From: Viscum album
Lineage: Eukaryota; Streptophyta; Magnoliopsida; Santalales; Viscaceae
Length of the DNA: 64,000 nt
Assembly: GCA_963277665.1 (NCBI GenBank)
Contig: OY728120.1
Location: 947,037,195 to 947,101,194 of the forward strand
Direction of reading: 5' to 3'
Positions 14,375 to 24,340 of this stretch are shown one piece after another (position 1 is the stretch's first letter; the number at the start of each line of letters is the position of its first letter). The translations under genes were made by a program, and so were the position numbers. The notes beneath the pieces were generated by a model. It saw only the letters and a list, made by a program, of their open reading frames with translations. It made no database searches and was not told the origin of the DNA.

Positions 14375-14452
14375 AAAGGTCAAACAACCACAGAGTTTCT
14401 TGAATTTTTTCATTTTGAAGTTTGTAGACCATTTCCAGTTAATTATAGGGGT
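14375..14452 (+). pseudogene. Copia C, pre-integrase / integrase start (split fragment)
   Basis: An open frame reads KGQTTTEFLEFF followed by HFEVCRPFPV. This fits the copia segment that links the GAG_pre-integrase zinc domain to the integrase core, whose family form is a KGK..T...LLE..H.D.CGPF pattern. It stops at the target site of element A (GTAAT, 14455-14459). The integrase reading resumes 19.6 kb downstream at 34116. The fragment places the A insertion inside the copia integrase. The reading is by eye, but both halves fit the same domain in the right order. Confidence 0.6.
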
Positions 14453-14454
14453 GG

Positions 14455-14459
14455 GTAAT
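14455..14459. repeat. Target-site duplication of element A, left (GTAAT)
   Basis: GTAAT immediately precedes the TG of the A 5' LTR. The same five bases immediately follow the CA of the A 3' LTR at 34076-34080, and again at 52662-52666 in the duplicated unit. Confidence 0.9.
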
Positions 14460-16352
14460 TGTAGAACCCCCGGTTTGAGGTATGTAACCTTTATTCATTC
14501 ATTTTTATGTGTTTAAAGTGAATGGGATGAGTTGGGAAGAGGTTGGGAGAGTTTGGAACAGTTTTGGATGAGTTTGGAGGCTTTTAAAGGGGTGCACGGT
14601 TTGAGCACGGTTAGTGTAAACCGTGTGGATGCTCCAGGGACCGTGAAAGGGGAGACAGTAGGTTCTGCACAACCTGCGTACAGTTTTCCAAATGGTGCGA
14701 GTAAACGGTGCTGACCCTGGATCTAGAGGTAGTAGATTGCGCACAGTTAGCGCACGGTTTGCTAAACCGTGTGGGCTAAACCATGCAGCCACTTAAAAAT
14801 ATGGTTTTTAAATCCGGGATCTCTCGGGCTTGACCTAAAACACTCCTCTCTTCCTCCCACTCAAACCACACTCGGGATTTTCTGTTCTCAGCGGATATAT
14901 GGGCTCTCCCACTCATTTTGGAATGGTTTTTAAGAGTATTCAAGGTGGTTTGAAGGCAATTTCACCTGGGTAAGTCTTCTCCCATGGGTTCTTTGGGTTT
15001 TCGTCTAGATACACTTCTCCCTCTTTCTTGGTTTTCTAGATCTACACTTATTGTATGTAGATCTAAGGTTGGGGTTGCCTTGAACGATCTCTTTAAGGCT
15101 TATGGATGTTAGGCAAGGGGATTTAGAGAGGTTTCGAGGAGGCGTTCTACTGGATTGAAGTGCATTTGGGAAAATGGTCCATTTCGTAAAACCCTAAGAG
15201 GTAGGGGGATTCTCCCCTGACTCCACTTGGTGTAATTGTTTGATGAATTTACAATTAAATTATATGTTTGAAATTTAATTGGTAATTCATGGGGTATATT
15301 TGTGGAAAATTTATGGTAGTTTAAATTGGGGGTTTTTGGTATGAAATTGGGATTCTGGGAAAAATGGGTTTTGTTGGAAATGGATTCAATGGGTTGATTT
15401 TAAAATGTGTATTTTAAAATGACATTGATCTTGAGCGTGATAATGGCATGTGATTGTGACTGCAATAATGGGTGATTTTGTGTGGCTTGTGCTTTTGTGG
15501 ATATTAATGGGATGTTTTATTGCAATGTGTTGTGATATTGTGGAGTGGTTGTGAAAGTACCACTATAATCAGGGAGATGGATGGATAATGGTTGGAAGGG
15601 CCACCAACGAGGAAAGTGGCCGAGAAAGTACCACTTGTCGGGCTGTGAATGGGTTGGCCGAGAAAGTACCCCTGTTGTTGGTTGATTTCTTGATAATGTG
15701 ATGTTGTAGATGGGGCTTGTGAGTAGAATATGAACATAGAAACCGGCGTGTGGCTTGATTGTGGAGGTTTTCCTTTGTGTCTGGAATGTTTGGATTTTGT
15801 AATGAGTTTGTGAATGGGATTGTTTTATATAAAATATTTTATATAAATGTGCTAATGGTTTATCCTAGTGGCATGTGTAGGGGATTCATTTGGGGTAATC
15901 CTACTGAGTGGTGGTACTCACCCCCTTCTTTGGCACTTTGGTGTATTGGCAGATGTAGTATACCGGGATGTGGGCAAAGTTAAGACATCTCCATATTTTA
16001 GCAGTGCCTCATGATGCTTGGTGGTGCATGGAGCATGGAGGTGGGGTGGAGCTGTGGATGTGTCATGAATTGTTGTGGGTGTATTTGGTTTCCATTGTAC
16101 TCTGATGTTTTGGAAATATCTGGTTGTATAAACCTTGGGTTGTTTTGATAGGGTCGGTTGAATTGAAATGAAGGAATTATAGTTGTTGGTTGTTGGTTTG
16201 TTGGGTTATCCTCTTGAGGTAAAATCATTCCCCACTTTTCTTCTGAATCCCTCGGCATTTATTTCCAGCCTTTGGCACCTTGGGAATGTCTCTTAAGGCC
16301 AAGTGAACCTCACCGCCTCCTCAAGACAATGAGGTAGGGGCGGGGTGTTACA
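14460..16352 (+). repeat. Element A 5' LTR
   Basis: Starts TGTAGAACCCC and ends GGGTGTTACA, 1893 bases, with canonical TG...CA ends. It is followed two bases later by a primer-binding site. It matches 32198-34075 and 50784-52661 along its length. A CT-rich leader (about 14840-14880) suggests the transcript start region. Open frames on the minus strand (for example 14505-14792, 15504-15737, 15998-16258) are shadows of the LTR and carry no domain. Confidence 0.92.
14753..14771. promoter_or_regulatory. Perfect 8-base hairpin in the A LTR
   Basis: CACGGTTT, a 3-base loop, then AAACCGTG. Further copies of cacggtt or aaccgtg lie upstream at about 14595-14645, making a cluster within 180 bases. The same hairpin is perfect in the unit 2 3' LTR (51077-51095) and has one mismatch in the unit 1 3' LTR. 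A role as a regulatory or RNA structure is inference. Confidence 0.5.
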
Positions 16353-16354
16353 AG

Positions 16355-16367
16355 TGGTATCAGCTTG
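16355..16367 (+). other. Element A primer-binding site
   Basis: TGGTATCAGCTTG begins two bases after the 5' LTR. The first nine bases complement the 3' end of initiator methionine tRNA, the usual primer of plant gypsy elements; the last bases have drifted. Confidence 0.85.
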
Positions 16368-16888
16368 TTCAGTCCTTTGGAGTTGATTCTCGGATTTGGA
16401 GTTGACATCCGTTCTTGGTTATTCCTTGATTCGGGATGGTATCAAGGCGTAGGATTATCAGAACTTGGAACGTATATCATAAAAGGACGTAGCTAACCCT
16501 TTTATACTGAACTTCAAGTTACTAGGGAGTTGGGTACATAAGTGTTTTTGAGACACTTATAGGCATTGGAAATCTCATTGTCGTGGGTGTAGCCAATGAG
16601 ATGAGCATGACATGTATGATAGAAATGACTTCCCTCTAGGATGCATATTTCATTGGGTTTAATGATTTATGGGTTGAATTGAAAAAATGATTTCCAAATG
16701 TGTGAACCTGAAATGTGAATAAACATGGTATTTTGAAAATGGTTGATTTTCAAAAATGGTGCAACATGGGAAATGTGCAAGAATGGAAAGCCTGGTTGTG
16801 ATTGATGTTTATGGAATGGTATTTGATGTGGTTGATTAGTGATGTCTTTGTATGTGAGACTCATGCTTGTTTGTTTTGTATTATAGAA

Positions 16889-17860
16889 ATGGCACCGGGT
16901 AGGCATCGTAGAGACCAACCGGAAGAGGCTGATGAAAAGGTGGTTGCACCTGAGCCTTAGGTGAACCAATAGATAATGAAAAGTATAGTCCAAGCCATCC
17001 AAGTGGGGGGGGGGGGCAGCGTAAATATAGTGGAAGATCACAAGCTTGTCGACTATGTGGATCACTTTCAGAAGAAGAACCCACCCATTTTTACGAGTGA
17101 TGTGGACCTAGAAAGGGCAGAGGCATGGCTATCCCGAATAAATAGAATTTTTGAATTCTTGGGAACCCCAGCCGAGCTAAAGGTCAAGCTAGAAATGTAT
17201 AATCTGGAGGATTGTTCCCTTCAATAGTGGGAGATGATAGTCCAAGTGGGGACGAACTAGGGTATGATGTGGGAAACCATTGAGGAATTGTTTAACAAAA
17301 AATTCTACCCTCACACGTTCAAAATTCAGCGTATAACTGAATTTTTCAGTTTGAAGAAAGAACAGATGTCGGTAATGGAGTATGCGGCTATGTTTATGAG
17401 CATAGTGCGGTTTGCACTCGAGGTGGCGGGTTTCACGTCACTGAACGAAAGGATTTTCTAGCCAGGCTTGAGGCAGGAAATCTGTTCAAAAATATCGGTG
17501 CTATGTATCGGGGACTACACAGAAATGGTAAATTGAGCCTCGTTAGCTGAGCGAGATCTGTTGGGAACTCCGGGAAGAGGGAGCGTTGTGATACCCACAG
17601 GGATTAGTGGGAACTCTAATGCTGGGTTCAAGCAAAAGAGGGACACATATTCCCAGAGCGGGAGCACGACACAAAATGCTAGGATGGGATCGGTGAACCT
17701 TCCTCCAAAGCCCCAGAGTAAAGTGGGCTGTTTTTAGTGTGGCTCCTCGATGCATATCAAGTGGGATTGCATGACACAACCCAAATTATGTTATAGTTGT
17801 ATGAAGATGGGGCATCTCCAGCGCTACTGTAGGAATTCTCTGAGGACGGGTGTGCATGAC
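16889..17860 (+). pseudogene. Element A gag (broken)
   Basis: Gag forms the virus-like particle and binds the RNA. From the ATG at 16889 one frame runs through several in-frame stops (first at 16958-16960) past 17264-17461. Visible landmarks are the capsid-type segments AEAWLSRINRIF (about 17120-17155) and IEELFNKKFYP (about 17280-17312), then MSVMEYAAMF. Two CCHC zinc knuckles follow, CF*CGSSMHIKWDC (about 17729-17770, with a stop in place of one residue) and CYSCMKMGHLQRYC (about 17792-17833). A ten-G run at about 17007-17016 lies near the start. Many stops are TAG where the family has CAG or TGG, the pattern of cytosine deamination. Present once, because it lies outside the duplicated unit. 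Confidence 0.85.
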
Positions 17861-18045
17861 ACTCCGCAAGGATCGCAGGTGTCTTATGCTTCGATAAGAC
17901 GGAGGTAGCAACATACCCCTCATCAACAAAGTAAGGTTAGTCATGGTGATTCTCGGAATACCATGACGCCTCAACAAGGAAGTAAGGAACAGAGTGTGGC
18001 AACAAATGCGTTGTTTGAAGCTGAGAAAGTTGTGGTGGATGATCA

Positions 18046-18607
18046 GTTGGGGCCATCCATAGTACGAGGTACTGTTCTTTTGAATTATACCTACATGAAA
18101 GTGTTGTTTGATACGGGTGTTCACAATCTTTTATTGTTGCCCGTGTTGTTGAGTTTCTAGGTTTACAGGTAGAGATGATGCCTTCGGTTTTGAAACATCA
18201 AACCCCCCTTTGTAGGAAAGAGTGTCGAGCCTTCTTATGTAGAGCATGTTGTATCGTTTTGTGGCGAAATTGAGATAGTGTGGGATTTCTCAGTACTTGA
18301 CATGGATGGCTATGATACAATCTTGGGAATGTATTAGCTAATAGCATTTAAGACCCACATCGATTGGGATGCACGAACAGTGAGTTTTATGACACATGAT
18401 GGCATTGGACATCTCTTTAAGGGGTAGAGGGATGAGAAGAAGGTTGTAGTAGGCTTGTTGGCATCGACAGTTGGCACGTTATCATATCAATTAGCAGTAT
18501 TGTCATTGGAATCAATAGAAGATGTTGAGGAAAGTGTTATTCCAGTAGTGGTGGATCAGTTCATGGATGTTTTTCCAGAAGAATTCTCTGGGTTACCTCC
18601 AGTAAGA
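18046..18607 (+). pseudogene. Element A protease region (broken), unit 1
   Basis: The retropepsin-type aspartic protease cuts the polyprotein. The active-site triad is visible as VLFDTGVHN at about 18100-18126, with DTG intact. The frame stops at 18158-18160 and shifts, and a second conserved block, DGYDTILGM, is readable at about 18307-18333. A linker DQFMDVFPEEFSGLPPV (about 18556-18606) leads to RT. The left breakpoint of the tandem duplication (TTATGT, 18235-18240) falls within this region, so unit 2 has only the part after it. Confidence 0.75.
18235..18240. repeat. Left breakpoint microhomology TTATGT
   Basis: Upstream sequence is element A only (…gagccttc); downstream matches unit 2. 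The six bases also occur at the junction (36808-36813) and the right edge (55394-55399). Confidence 0.9.
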
Positions 18608-19935
18608 TAAGTGGAGATTACGATTGATCTCTTTTCGGGGACCAGTCTTATCTCACTTCTATCTTACTGGATGACACCTACTGATTTGTGGGAATTGAAT
18701 GTCCAATTAGAAGAATTGGAAAGTAAAGGGTTTTTCCAGCCTAGCACGTCTCTGTGGGCAGCGCCAGTGTTGTTCGTGAAAAAGGAAGATAGAACTTTGA
18801 GGCTCTATGTGGATTATCATAGACTTAACCAATTGATGTCAAAGAACATATATACACTTCCACGAATCCATGATTTTTTCGACCAGTTGAGGGGAGCCCA
18901 ATGCTTCTCTAAGATCAACCCGATGTCGAGATATCATCAATTGAGAGTAAGGAAGGTGGATATCCCTAAAACAACTTTCAGAAGTTGATATGGACATTTT
19001 GAGTATGTTTTCATGCCCTTTGGTCTAACGAATGTGCAAGCAGTGTTCATAGCATTGATGAATCAGATATTTCAGTGATATTTGGATTCATTTGTGGTGG
19101 TGTTTGTAGATGATATTCTGGTGGATTCAATGAAAAGAGAGGAGCATGAGCAGCACTTGGCGATAGTGCTAGGGATCTTGCGAGATCATCGGTTGTATGC
19201 CAAATTGTAAAAGTGTGACTTTTGGATACAGGAAGTCCGTTTTCTTTGCCATTTTATTTCTGATAGGGGTGTCTTAGTAGACCAGGAAAAGATAGAGGCC
19301 GTTATCTCATGGAAACCACCAAAGAATGAGTTTGAGATACAGAGTTTTTTCGGTCTAGCATGGTACTACCACCGATTTCATCATGATTTTTCATGTCTAG
19401 ATTCACCAATGACAGCATTGACAAGAAAGAATGTTCCATTCTAGTGGAACGAGCAGTTTCAGCAGTGCTTCGAGGAGATGAAAATTTTCCATACATCAGC
19501 ACCAATTTTGGTTCTACCAAAACCAAGAAAAGGGTATGTGGTGTATTGTGATGCATCAGGATCAGGGTTGGGGGTGCATTCTCATTCAAGGAAATCATGT
19601 TTTTTCGTATGGATCACGAAAGTTGAAGGTGCATGAGAATAACTATCCAACTCATGATTTGGAGTCGGCGACAGTGGTCCATGCTTTGAAAATGTGGTGC
19701 CATTATCTCTTCTGTGAGAAATTCACGGCCTACACAGATCATAAGAGTTTAAAGAATATTTTCTCAAAATGTGATCTGAACTTGAGGCAAAGGATATGGA
19801 TGAAATATCTACAGATGTTTGATTTTGAATTAATGTACACACCAGGTAAGGGAAATTTGGTGACGGATGCATCAAGTAGGAAATCATATGCTCAGGTTGT
19901 GAAACAGGCATCGGAACACTGGCAGTTGATGTCAA
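18608..19935 (+). pseudogene. Element A reverse transcriptase-RNase H (broken), unit 1
   Basis: RT copies the element RNA and RNase H removes the template. The longest open piece is 18611-18988, with [18 protein letters not shown] (RT fingers) and [13 protein letters not shown]. The catalytic aspartates appear in VFVDDIL at about 19099-19119. Stops interrupt at 18986, 19078 and 19207 among others. The last is private to this unit, where unit 2 reads a sense codon. RNase H resumes in another frame at 19536-19935 after a G-run frameshift near 19570, with AYTDHKSLKNIF and the connection motif GKGNLVTDASSR. Confidence 0.85.
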
Positions 19936-21441
19936 TTATAGCCGATTTGCGGTTGGAATGTGAGGACCAGGGTGATAGAGAGGTCTTCTTTCTGGTTATG
20001 TTGATTTATGACTTGGTTTTCCTGGTTAGAGAGGCACATATATCTGATCCTGAATGTGTGACCATGGGGTCGAGACTCAATGGTGGGGAGACCATTAAGG
20101 GTTGGAAATTTAATAAAGAATCCGTTTTGTGTTTTCAGAATCAGATAGTTGTACCGACGTCTTGTCAGGAGGACCTTCTCAGGGCATACCATCATTCTAG
20201 GTGGGCTGTCCACCCTGAAATTCAGAAGATGTATAAGGCATTAAAATCACAGTTCTGGTGGGTTGGAATGAAAAGAATAGTGGCTGATTTCGTTTCATGA
20301 TGCTTGACTTGCCAGCAGGTCAATGCAGAGCACCAGAGGCCAGCATGAATGTTGTAGTATTTACCTATCCCTATTTGGAAGTGGGAGCAGATAGCGATGG
20401 ATTTTGTCACAGGTTTCCCAAGAATGTTCAGAAAACATGATGTCATTTGGTTGATAGTGGATCGACTAACAAAGTCATCCCATTTCTACCAATTCGTGAA
20501 TCTGATACGGTGAAGGATTTGTCCATGATCTATATCCGAGAGGTGGTAAAGAGGCATGGCGTCCATGTTTTGATTGTATCAGATAGAGATCCGAGGTTTA
20601 CATATCATTTCTGGAAATATTTGTAGCAAGCCCTTGGAACAAAGTTGACTATGAGTATGACATATCACACTCAGATGGATGGACAATCCGAGAGGACGAT
20701 ACAAACCTTGGAAGACATGTTTCAAGCTTGTGTGATGGATTTTGGTGGCTCATGGTAGGATAACCTACCCTTTTTTGAATTCTCATAAAATAACAGTTAT
20801 CAAGCATCCATATATATGGCTCCGTTTGAAGCATTGTATGGGCAGCCGTGTCGTTATCCACAATGTTGGGTGGAAACAGGTGAGTATTCGATGGTTGGAC
20901 CGAGTCTTGTCCGGGAGACTACAAAAAAGGTCAAGTTGATCAGGAAAAGTATGGTGATGGCTCAGAGTTGTCATAAATCATATGCGAATCATCATCGATG
21001 ACCATTGTCATTATAGGATAGTGATCATGTTTTCTTGAAGATTTCTCCTCGGTTGGGAAATCGTCAGTTTGGGAAACAAGGGAAGTTATCTCTGAGGTGC
21101 ATTGGAACTTTTGAGATTGCAGGGCGGGTTGGTGAGGTGGTTTATTAGTTGGCATTGACACCTAGGTTCAGTGTGGTACACAATGTTTTCCATGTGTAGA
21201 AGCTGAAAAAGTACCATCCGGATCCGAGCCCTGTTATTCGATGGGATCAGGTTGAGTTAGAACCGGATTCTTCATTGGTGCACGTGCCAGTGCGGGTTGT
21301 GGATAGACAAGAGAAAGTCTTGCATGGTAAAATCATCAGTCTAGTTCGGGTTTTGTGGAAACATGGCCAGAACCAGGATGAAACTTGGGAACGAGAGAAA
21401 GAAATGGCAGAGTAGTGGCCCGTGCTCTTTCGGCAAAGGGC
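19936..21441 (+). pseudogene. Element A integrase and chromodomain-like tail (broken), unit 1
   Basis: Integrase inserts the cDNA, and the chromodomain of chromoviruses is thought to steer insertion to heterochromatin. The HHCC zinc domain is seen as HHSRWAVHPEIQKMY (about 20191-20235) with CLTCQQ near 20300. The core shows MDFVTGFPR (about 20398) and the second catalytic aspartate in DRDPRFT (about 20583). A SERTIQTLEDM block near 20690 carries the expected glutamate. The tail reads VPVRVVDRQEKVLHGKI then LVRVLWKH and ETWEREKEMAE (about 21286-21412), a chromodomain-like pattern. The frame is broken by stops at 20298-20300, 20756-20758 and others. It stops at the ACTAC target of element B. 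Confidence 0.85.
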
Positions 21442-21447
21442 AGGGGC

Positions 21448-21452
21448 ACTAC
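21448..21452. repeat. Target-site duplication of element B, left (ACTAC)
   Basis: ACTAC precedes the LTR start TGTAACAACC. The same bases follow the 3' LTR at 32159-32163. In unit 2 the pair is at 40021-40025 and 50745-50749. Confidence 0.9.
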
Positions 21453-21522
21453 TGTAACAACCCAATCTTTTTTAGTAGTATATTAACTTAATCTTAATGA
21501 TTTAATAAGATGTTAATGGTTA

Positions 21523-21810
21523 ATGCAGAAAGAGGAGTCGATGGCTTCATCCAGTAGACTCGACCCTTATGAAGCCCACTTATCAGAGCTTGGGAAGGAG
21601 GTAGCATCTATGGGCTTCGCTTTTTACCAAGCCCAAGCCGAACTCCAGCATGTCAAGCTTGAACGGAAATGCCTATGGGAGAAGTTCAAGTTAGTAGAGA
21701 TTACTACTAAGACAATGTTATCGGAGCCTCCCTCAGATTCTCTCACCATATCACACCTTACACTTAGGTCTTATGCCGGTGTTATAAGGGGCTATGTGAC
21801 GAGACCCTAG
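21523..21810 (+). CDS. LTR-borne open frame, 95 residues, unknown (B 5' LTR, unit 1)
   Basis: I do not recognise this protein. It lies in the U3 about 70 bases inside the LTR. It begins MQKEESMASSSRLDP and ends YAGVIRGYVTRP, with a central charged stretch rich in E, K, L and Q (residues about 20-60) that could form a coiled coil. Its first 60 coding bases after the second ATG are 50% G+C, against very AT-rich flanks, which suggests captured coding sequence. A 'tgcag' string just before the start resembles a splice acceptor. All four B LTRs keep it open. This copy has private changes (FY for LD at residues 28-29, W for R). Whether it is expressed is unknown. Confidence 0.35.
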   Translation: MQKEESMASSSRLDPYEAHLSELGKEVASMGFAFYQAQAELQHVKLERKCLWEKFKLVEITTKTMLSEPPSDSLTISHLTLRSYAGVIRGYVTRP

Positions 21811-22233
21811 CTTCCTTGTGTAATCCTTTCGGGTGAATGAATTGAGATTTCTTCCTTTAGTGATGTTTGTGAAATTTCAAATGTCCAGATAATTTTAGAA
21901 TGTATTTTATTGATGAATTTTGAAAAAAGGATATTTTAAAATATTTATGTAAATCCTAAATAACTAATGATGTGTAATGATTTTCAAAAAATGTTCTCCT
22001 ACAAAAGTGTTCAGTAAGGAATTTGGAGTCTAATAAGATCAACTTAATTTTTGATGAATAGTAAATTATGAATAGTGATTTTACGCTTAGGATTAGTAAT
22101 GTGACCAAATGGATTAGTAATTTCACTCAAAGAAAGTTTTAATATAATTCAGACACCTAGATTAAGTAAAATGATTCAATAAAATGGGTAAATAACGGTT
22201 TCAAAAATAATTAGTCAAGTATTAGTTTTTTCG

Positions 22234-22545
22234 GATGAATAGTGTTTTTAAATTAAAAATTTAATTAAAAATAATTAGAAAATTATTTCTATAAAAAGGA
22301 CTTTATTTTTGAACTCAGAGCATCGATATTATGTTAAGGTAATTTTTGGGGATTTTTTCTGAAAAAAATGAATTTTCGATGAATAGTGTTTTTATTTAAA
22401 AATTAAATTAAAAATATTTAGAAAATTATTTTTATAAAATGGATTTCATTTTTGAAATTAGAGCATTGATAATTGGTTAAGGTGAAATTTTGGGATTATT
22501 CTGAGAAAGTTGAATTTTCGATGAATAGTGAAAATATAGTTTTTA
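22234..22545. repeat. U3 tandem repeat, ~143-base period (B 5' LTR, unit 1)
   Basis: The string 'gatgaatagt' starts units at 22234, 22378 and 22520, giving periods of 144 and 142 bases. Each full unit continues with a T/A block, 'agaaaattatt', 'ataaaa.gga', 'gagcat.gat' and 'ggtaattttt' or 'ggtgaaattt'. The third is partial. The array lies about 200 bases upstream of the TATA box, where retroelement enhancers often sit (inference). The same array is present in the other three B LTRs. Confidence 0.8.
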
Positions 22546-22646
22546 AGTTACGGGTGTTTAATGACATCATTAAATGATGTATTAAGTATATATTCAATAT
22601 GGTCGAATTATGAATAGTAAGACAAGGTATGAGGTGTCCCAAGTGG

Positions 22647-22753
22647 CCAATACCATGGGAAAATACCATGGGAAAGCCCATGGTTTTGCCAAAACCACTA
22701 GTGAGGTGTCCTTTGGCTATTAATGCCTTGTCCCCTCACTTTCCCTATAAATA
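22647..22753 (+). promoter_or_regulatory. Element B LTR promoter: CCAAT, hairpin, TATA (5' LTR, unit 1)
   Basis: CCAAT at 22647-22651 overlaps the first of two ACCATGGG copies (22652-22659 and 22665-22672). The second pairs with CCCATGGT (22677-22684) to make a perfect 8-base hairpin with a 4-base loop. TATAAATA follows at 22746-22753. Transcription would start about 25-30 bases downstream, in the CT-rich stretch, which would define the U3/R boundary. Equivalent TATA boxes: 30577-30584, 41320-41327 and 49163-49170. Confidence 0.7.
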
Positions 22754-23062
22754 CCCACCCTTTCCTCCTTTAGTTTTCACTCCCAACTCTCCCCCAACGA
22801 TTTTATGGTCTTCTTACCTTCCAAGGAGTCCTCCCAAGGTACCCCCAAGCACTCAAGGTCCAAAACTTTGAGTTTCAAGAGTCACGTTTTAAGGTAAGGG
22901 ATCCGACCTCTTTCCTTCTTTTCATGTAATCTCTTTTCTGTCATTCCTTTTAGGCTCCACGTTATTATGTGAGAGGATGTTCTTTTATATTCCTCTTACT
23001 TCCCTTTAATTTTTATATGATGAGATATCCCCTCTTACTCTCATCATTTCGTTTTATGAATG

Positions 23063-23666
23063 TTTAAGTGACGCCATTAGGCTGCTGAATTTTTAAGGGA
23101 TTCTTTCACCCTTCTCATTTTTCAAGTTCGATTTTCATGTCAAGTCTTTCAAGTTCCTTTTTATTCTGTTGGGGTATGATCTCTATATGTATCATACTGA
23201 TCTCTTATGATCATATGATGAGAGACCCTATTTGATCTTGTCAATTCATTTTTATTGAAGTTTAAGTGACGCCGTTAGGCTGCCGAATTTTCATAAGAGA
23301 AATCAAATTTTTGTCTTCCTTCCATGTTTTTCATTTCAAATGGTATGTCCTTAAAATTTCATTACTATGTCCATATATCCTTCTTATTATCTCCCCCTAC
23401 TGTTTTGTGGATCAATTATGGTGGTTGACCCATGTCCCCTCTCTTTTCAATGTTTTCTAAAACCCCGAAACATAGCCGTTATGCTGCAGAATTTTCGTCT
23501 CAAAGTGCCTCTCTCTTTTCTAAAAATTATTTTATGTTATAAAGTGAATACTCAAAGATCTTATTTCTACAAGGGTATTCACGAATATATCAAAATTTTC
23601 TATTTTAAATTCTGGGATTTACATACATGAGACCCGCTTTCCCTTTCTGTGGGTTTAAAGTGACGT
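23063..23666. repeat. Motif repeated about every 200 bases in the B LTR (unit 1, 5')
   Basis: TTTAAGTGACGCC then ATTAGGCTGCTGAATTTT at 23063-23094 recurs at 23261-23291 with only two changes. It recurs as CATAGCCGTTATGCTGCAGAATTTT, split here as 23471-23480 and 23481-23495, and partially as TTTAAAGTGACG at about 23654-23665. Spacings are about 198, 204 and 188 bases. The sequence between repeats is not similar, so the motif itself is what is kept. It lies downstream of the TATA box, in R/U5. Confidence 0.75.
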
Positions 23667-24328
23667 AAAGATCATGTCTTTAAAGCAGTTTTTAAAACGT
23701 TATGATTATGAAATGAAACCCATTTATTTTATGCTATATGGGTTATTTATGAAATTTTTTATGATGATATATGTGGCTCACATGATAATAAATTCAAATT
23801 TAAGGGTGCGCCCTGATAGCGCTCCAATGCATTGGGTAATGATGTAACCACTAGAGATTACAATTTTCACGATACCTTGGTGAATAACCTTGGTAATTTT
23901 CAAATGACACCTTGGGGATGGACCTTTGTGATATGCTCATGATTGTCTATGTTAAATGATGTAGCCACATCTTCAAGTTATGAAAAATTTTATTTTTATT
24001 ATGAAATGCCTCATGATTTCTGTCTCATGCCTTAAAGTTCTTTTCATGTCCTTATTGAAGTATATCAAGTTCACATGTAAAATGTTCCTCTTGTTTCCCT
24101 TACTGGGCCTTCTGCTCACCCTTTCTTTTGATGTATGTCCCCAGGTTATGAGATGCAGTAATGAACCTAGGATGAACTTAAGGAGAAGCCTTTCAAGTGT
24201 TTAAGAAGAATGCTTTATGTTGCTTTCATGTATTTTATTCCTGGTTTCCAAGACACTAGACCTTAAAGATCCTCAGTTATGTATAATGTAATGAAAGTTT
24301 ATGTTATAAGAAGACGGGATGCTATAGT

Positions 24329-24340
24329 TGGTATCAAAGG
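24329..24340 (+). other. Element B primer-binding site, unit 1
   Basis: TGGTATCAAAGG starts two bases after the LTR and complements the 3' end of initiator methionine tRNA with one mismatch. In unit 2 it is TGGTATCAAAAG (42903-42914). Confidence 0.85.

Larger units (their letters stand above)
21453..24326 (+). repeat. Element B 5' LTR, unit 1
   Basis: TGTAACAACC … GATGCTATA, 2874 bases, the same length as its 3' partner. Contents in order: an open frame of 95 codons (21523-21810), an AT-rich U3 with a ~143-base tandem repeat (22234-22545), a CCAAT box, hairpin and TATA box (22647-22753), and a downstream zone with a motif repeated about every 200 bases (23063-23666). A primer-binding site follows. 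Confidence 0.93.

Noticed and set aside
17006..17016. The ten-G run in A gag as a programmed frameshift site
   Set aside because: The gag frame is the same before and after it and is broken by many stops nearby. It is better explained as a homopolymer expansion or a sequencing-sensitive run.
14505..17084. Minus-strand open frames in and near the A 5' LTR (14505-14792, 15504-15737, 15998-16258, 16667-17065)
   Set aside because: They mirror frames in the other A LTRs, have no domain, and overlap LTR or gag sequence on the plus strand. They are shadows.
19302..21465. Minus-strand open frames of 60-98 codons over A pol, with copies in unit 2
   Set aside because: They run opposite to recognisable RNase H, integrase and chromodomain sequence. 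The repeats reflect the tandem duplication and not selection.
23266..24204. Small open frames in the B LTR downstream of the TATA box (for example 23266-23460, 23367-23630, 23980-24204)
   Set aside because: They are T-rich, hydrophobic by composition, variable in start and end between the four LTRs, and overlap each other.
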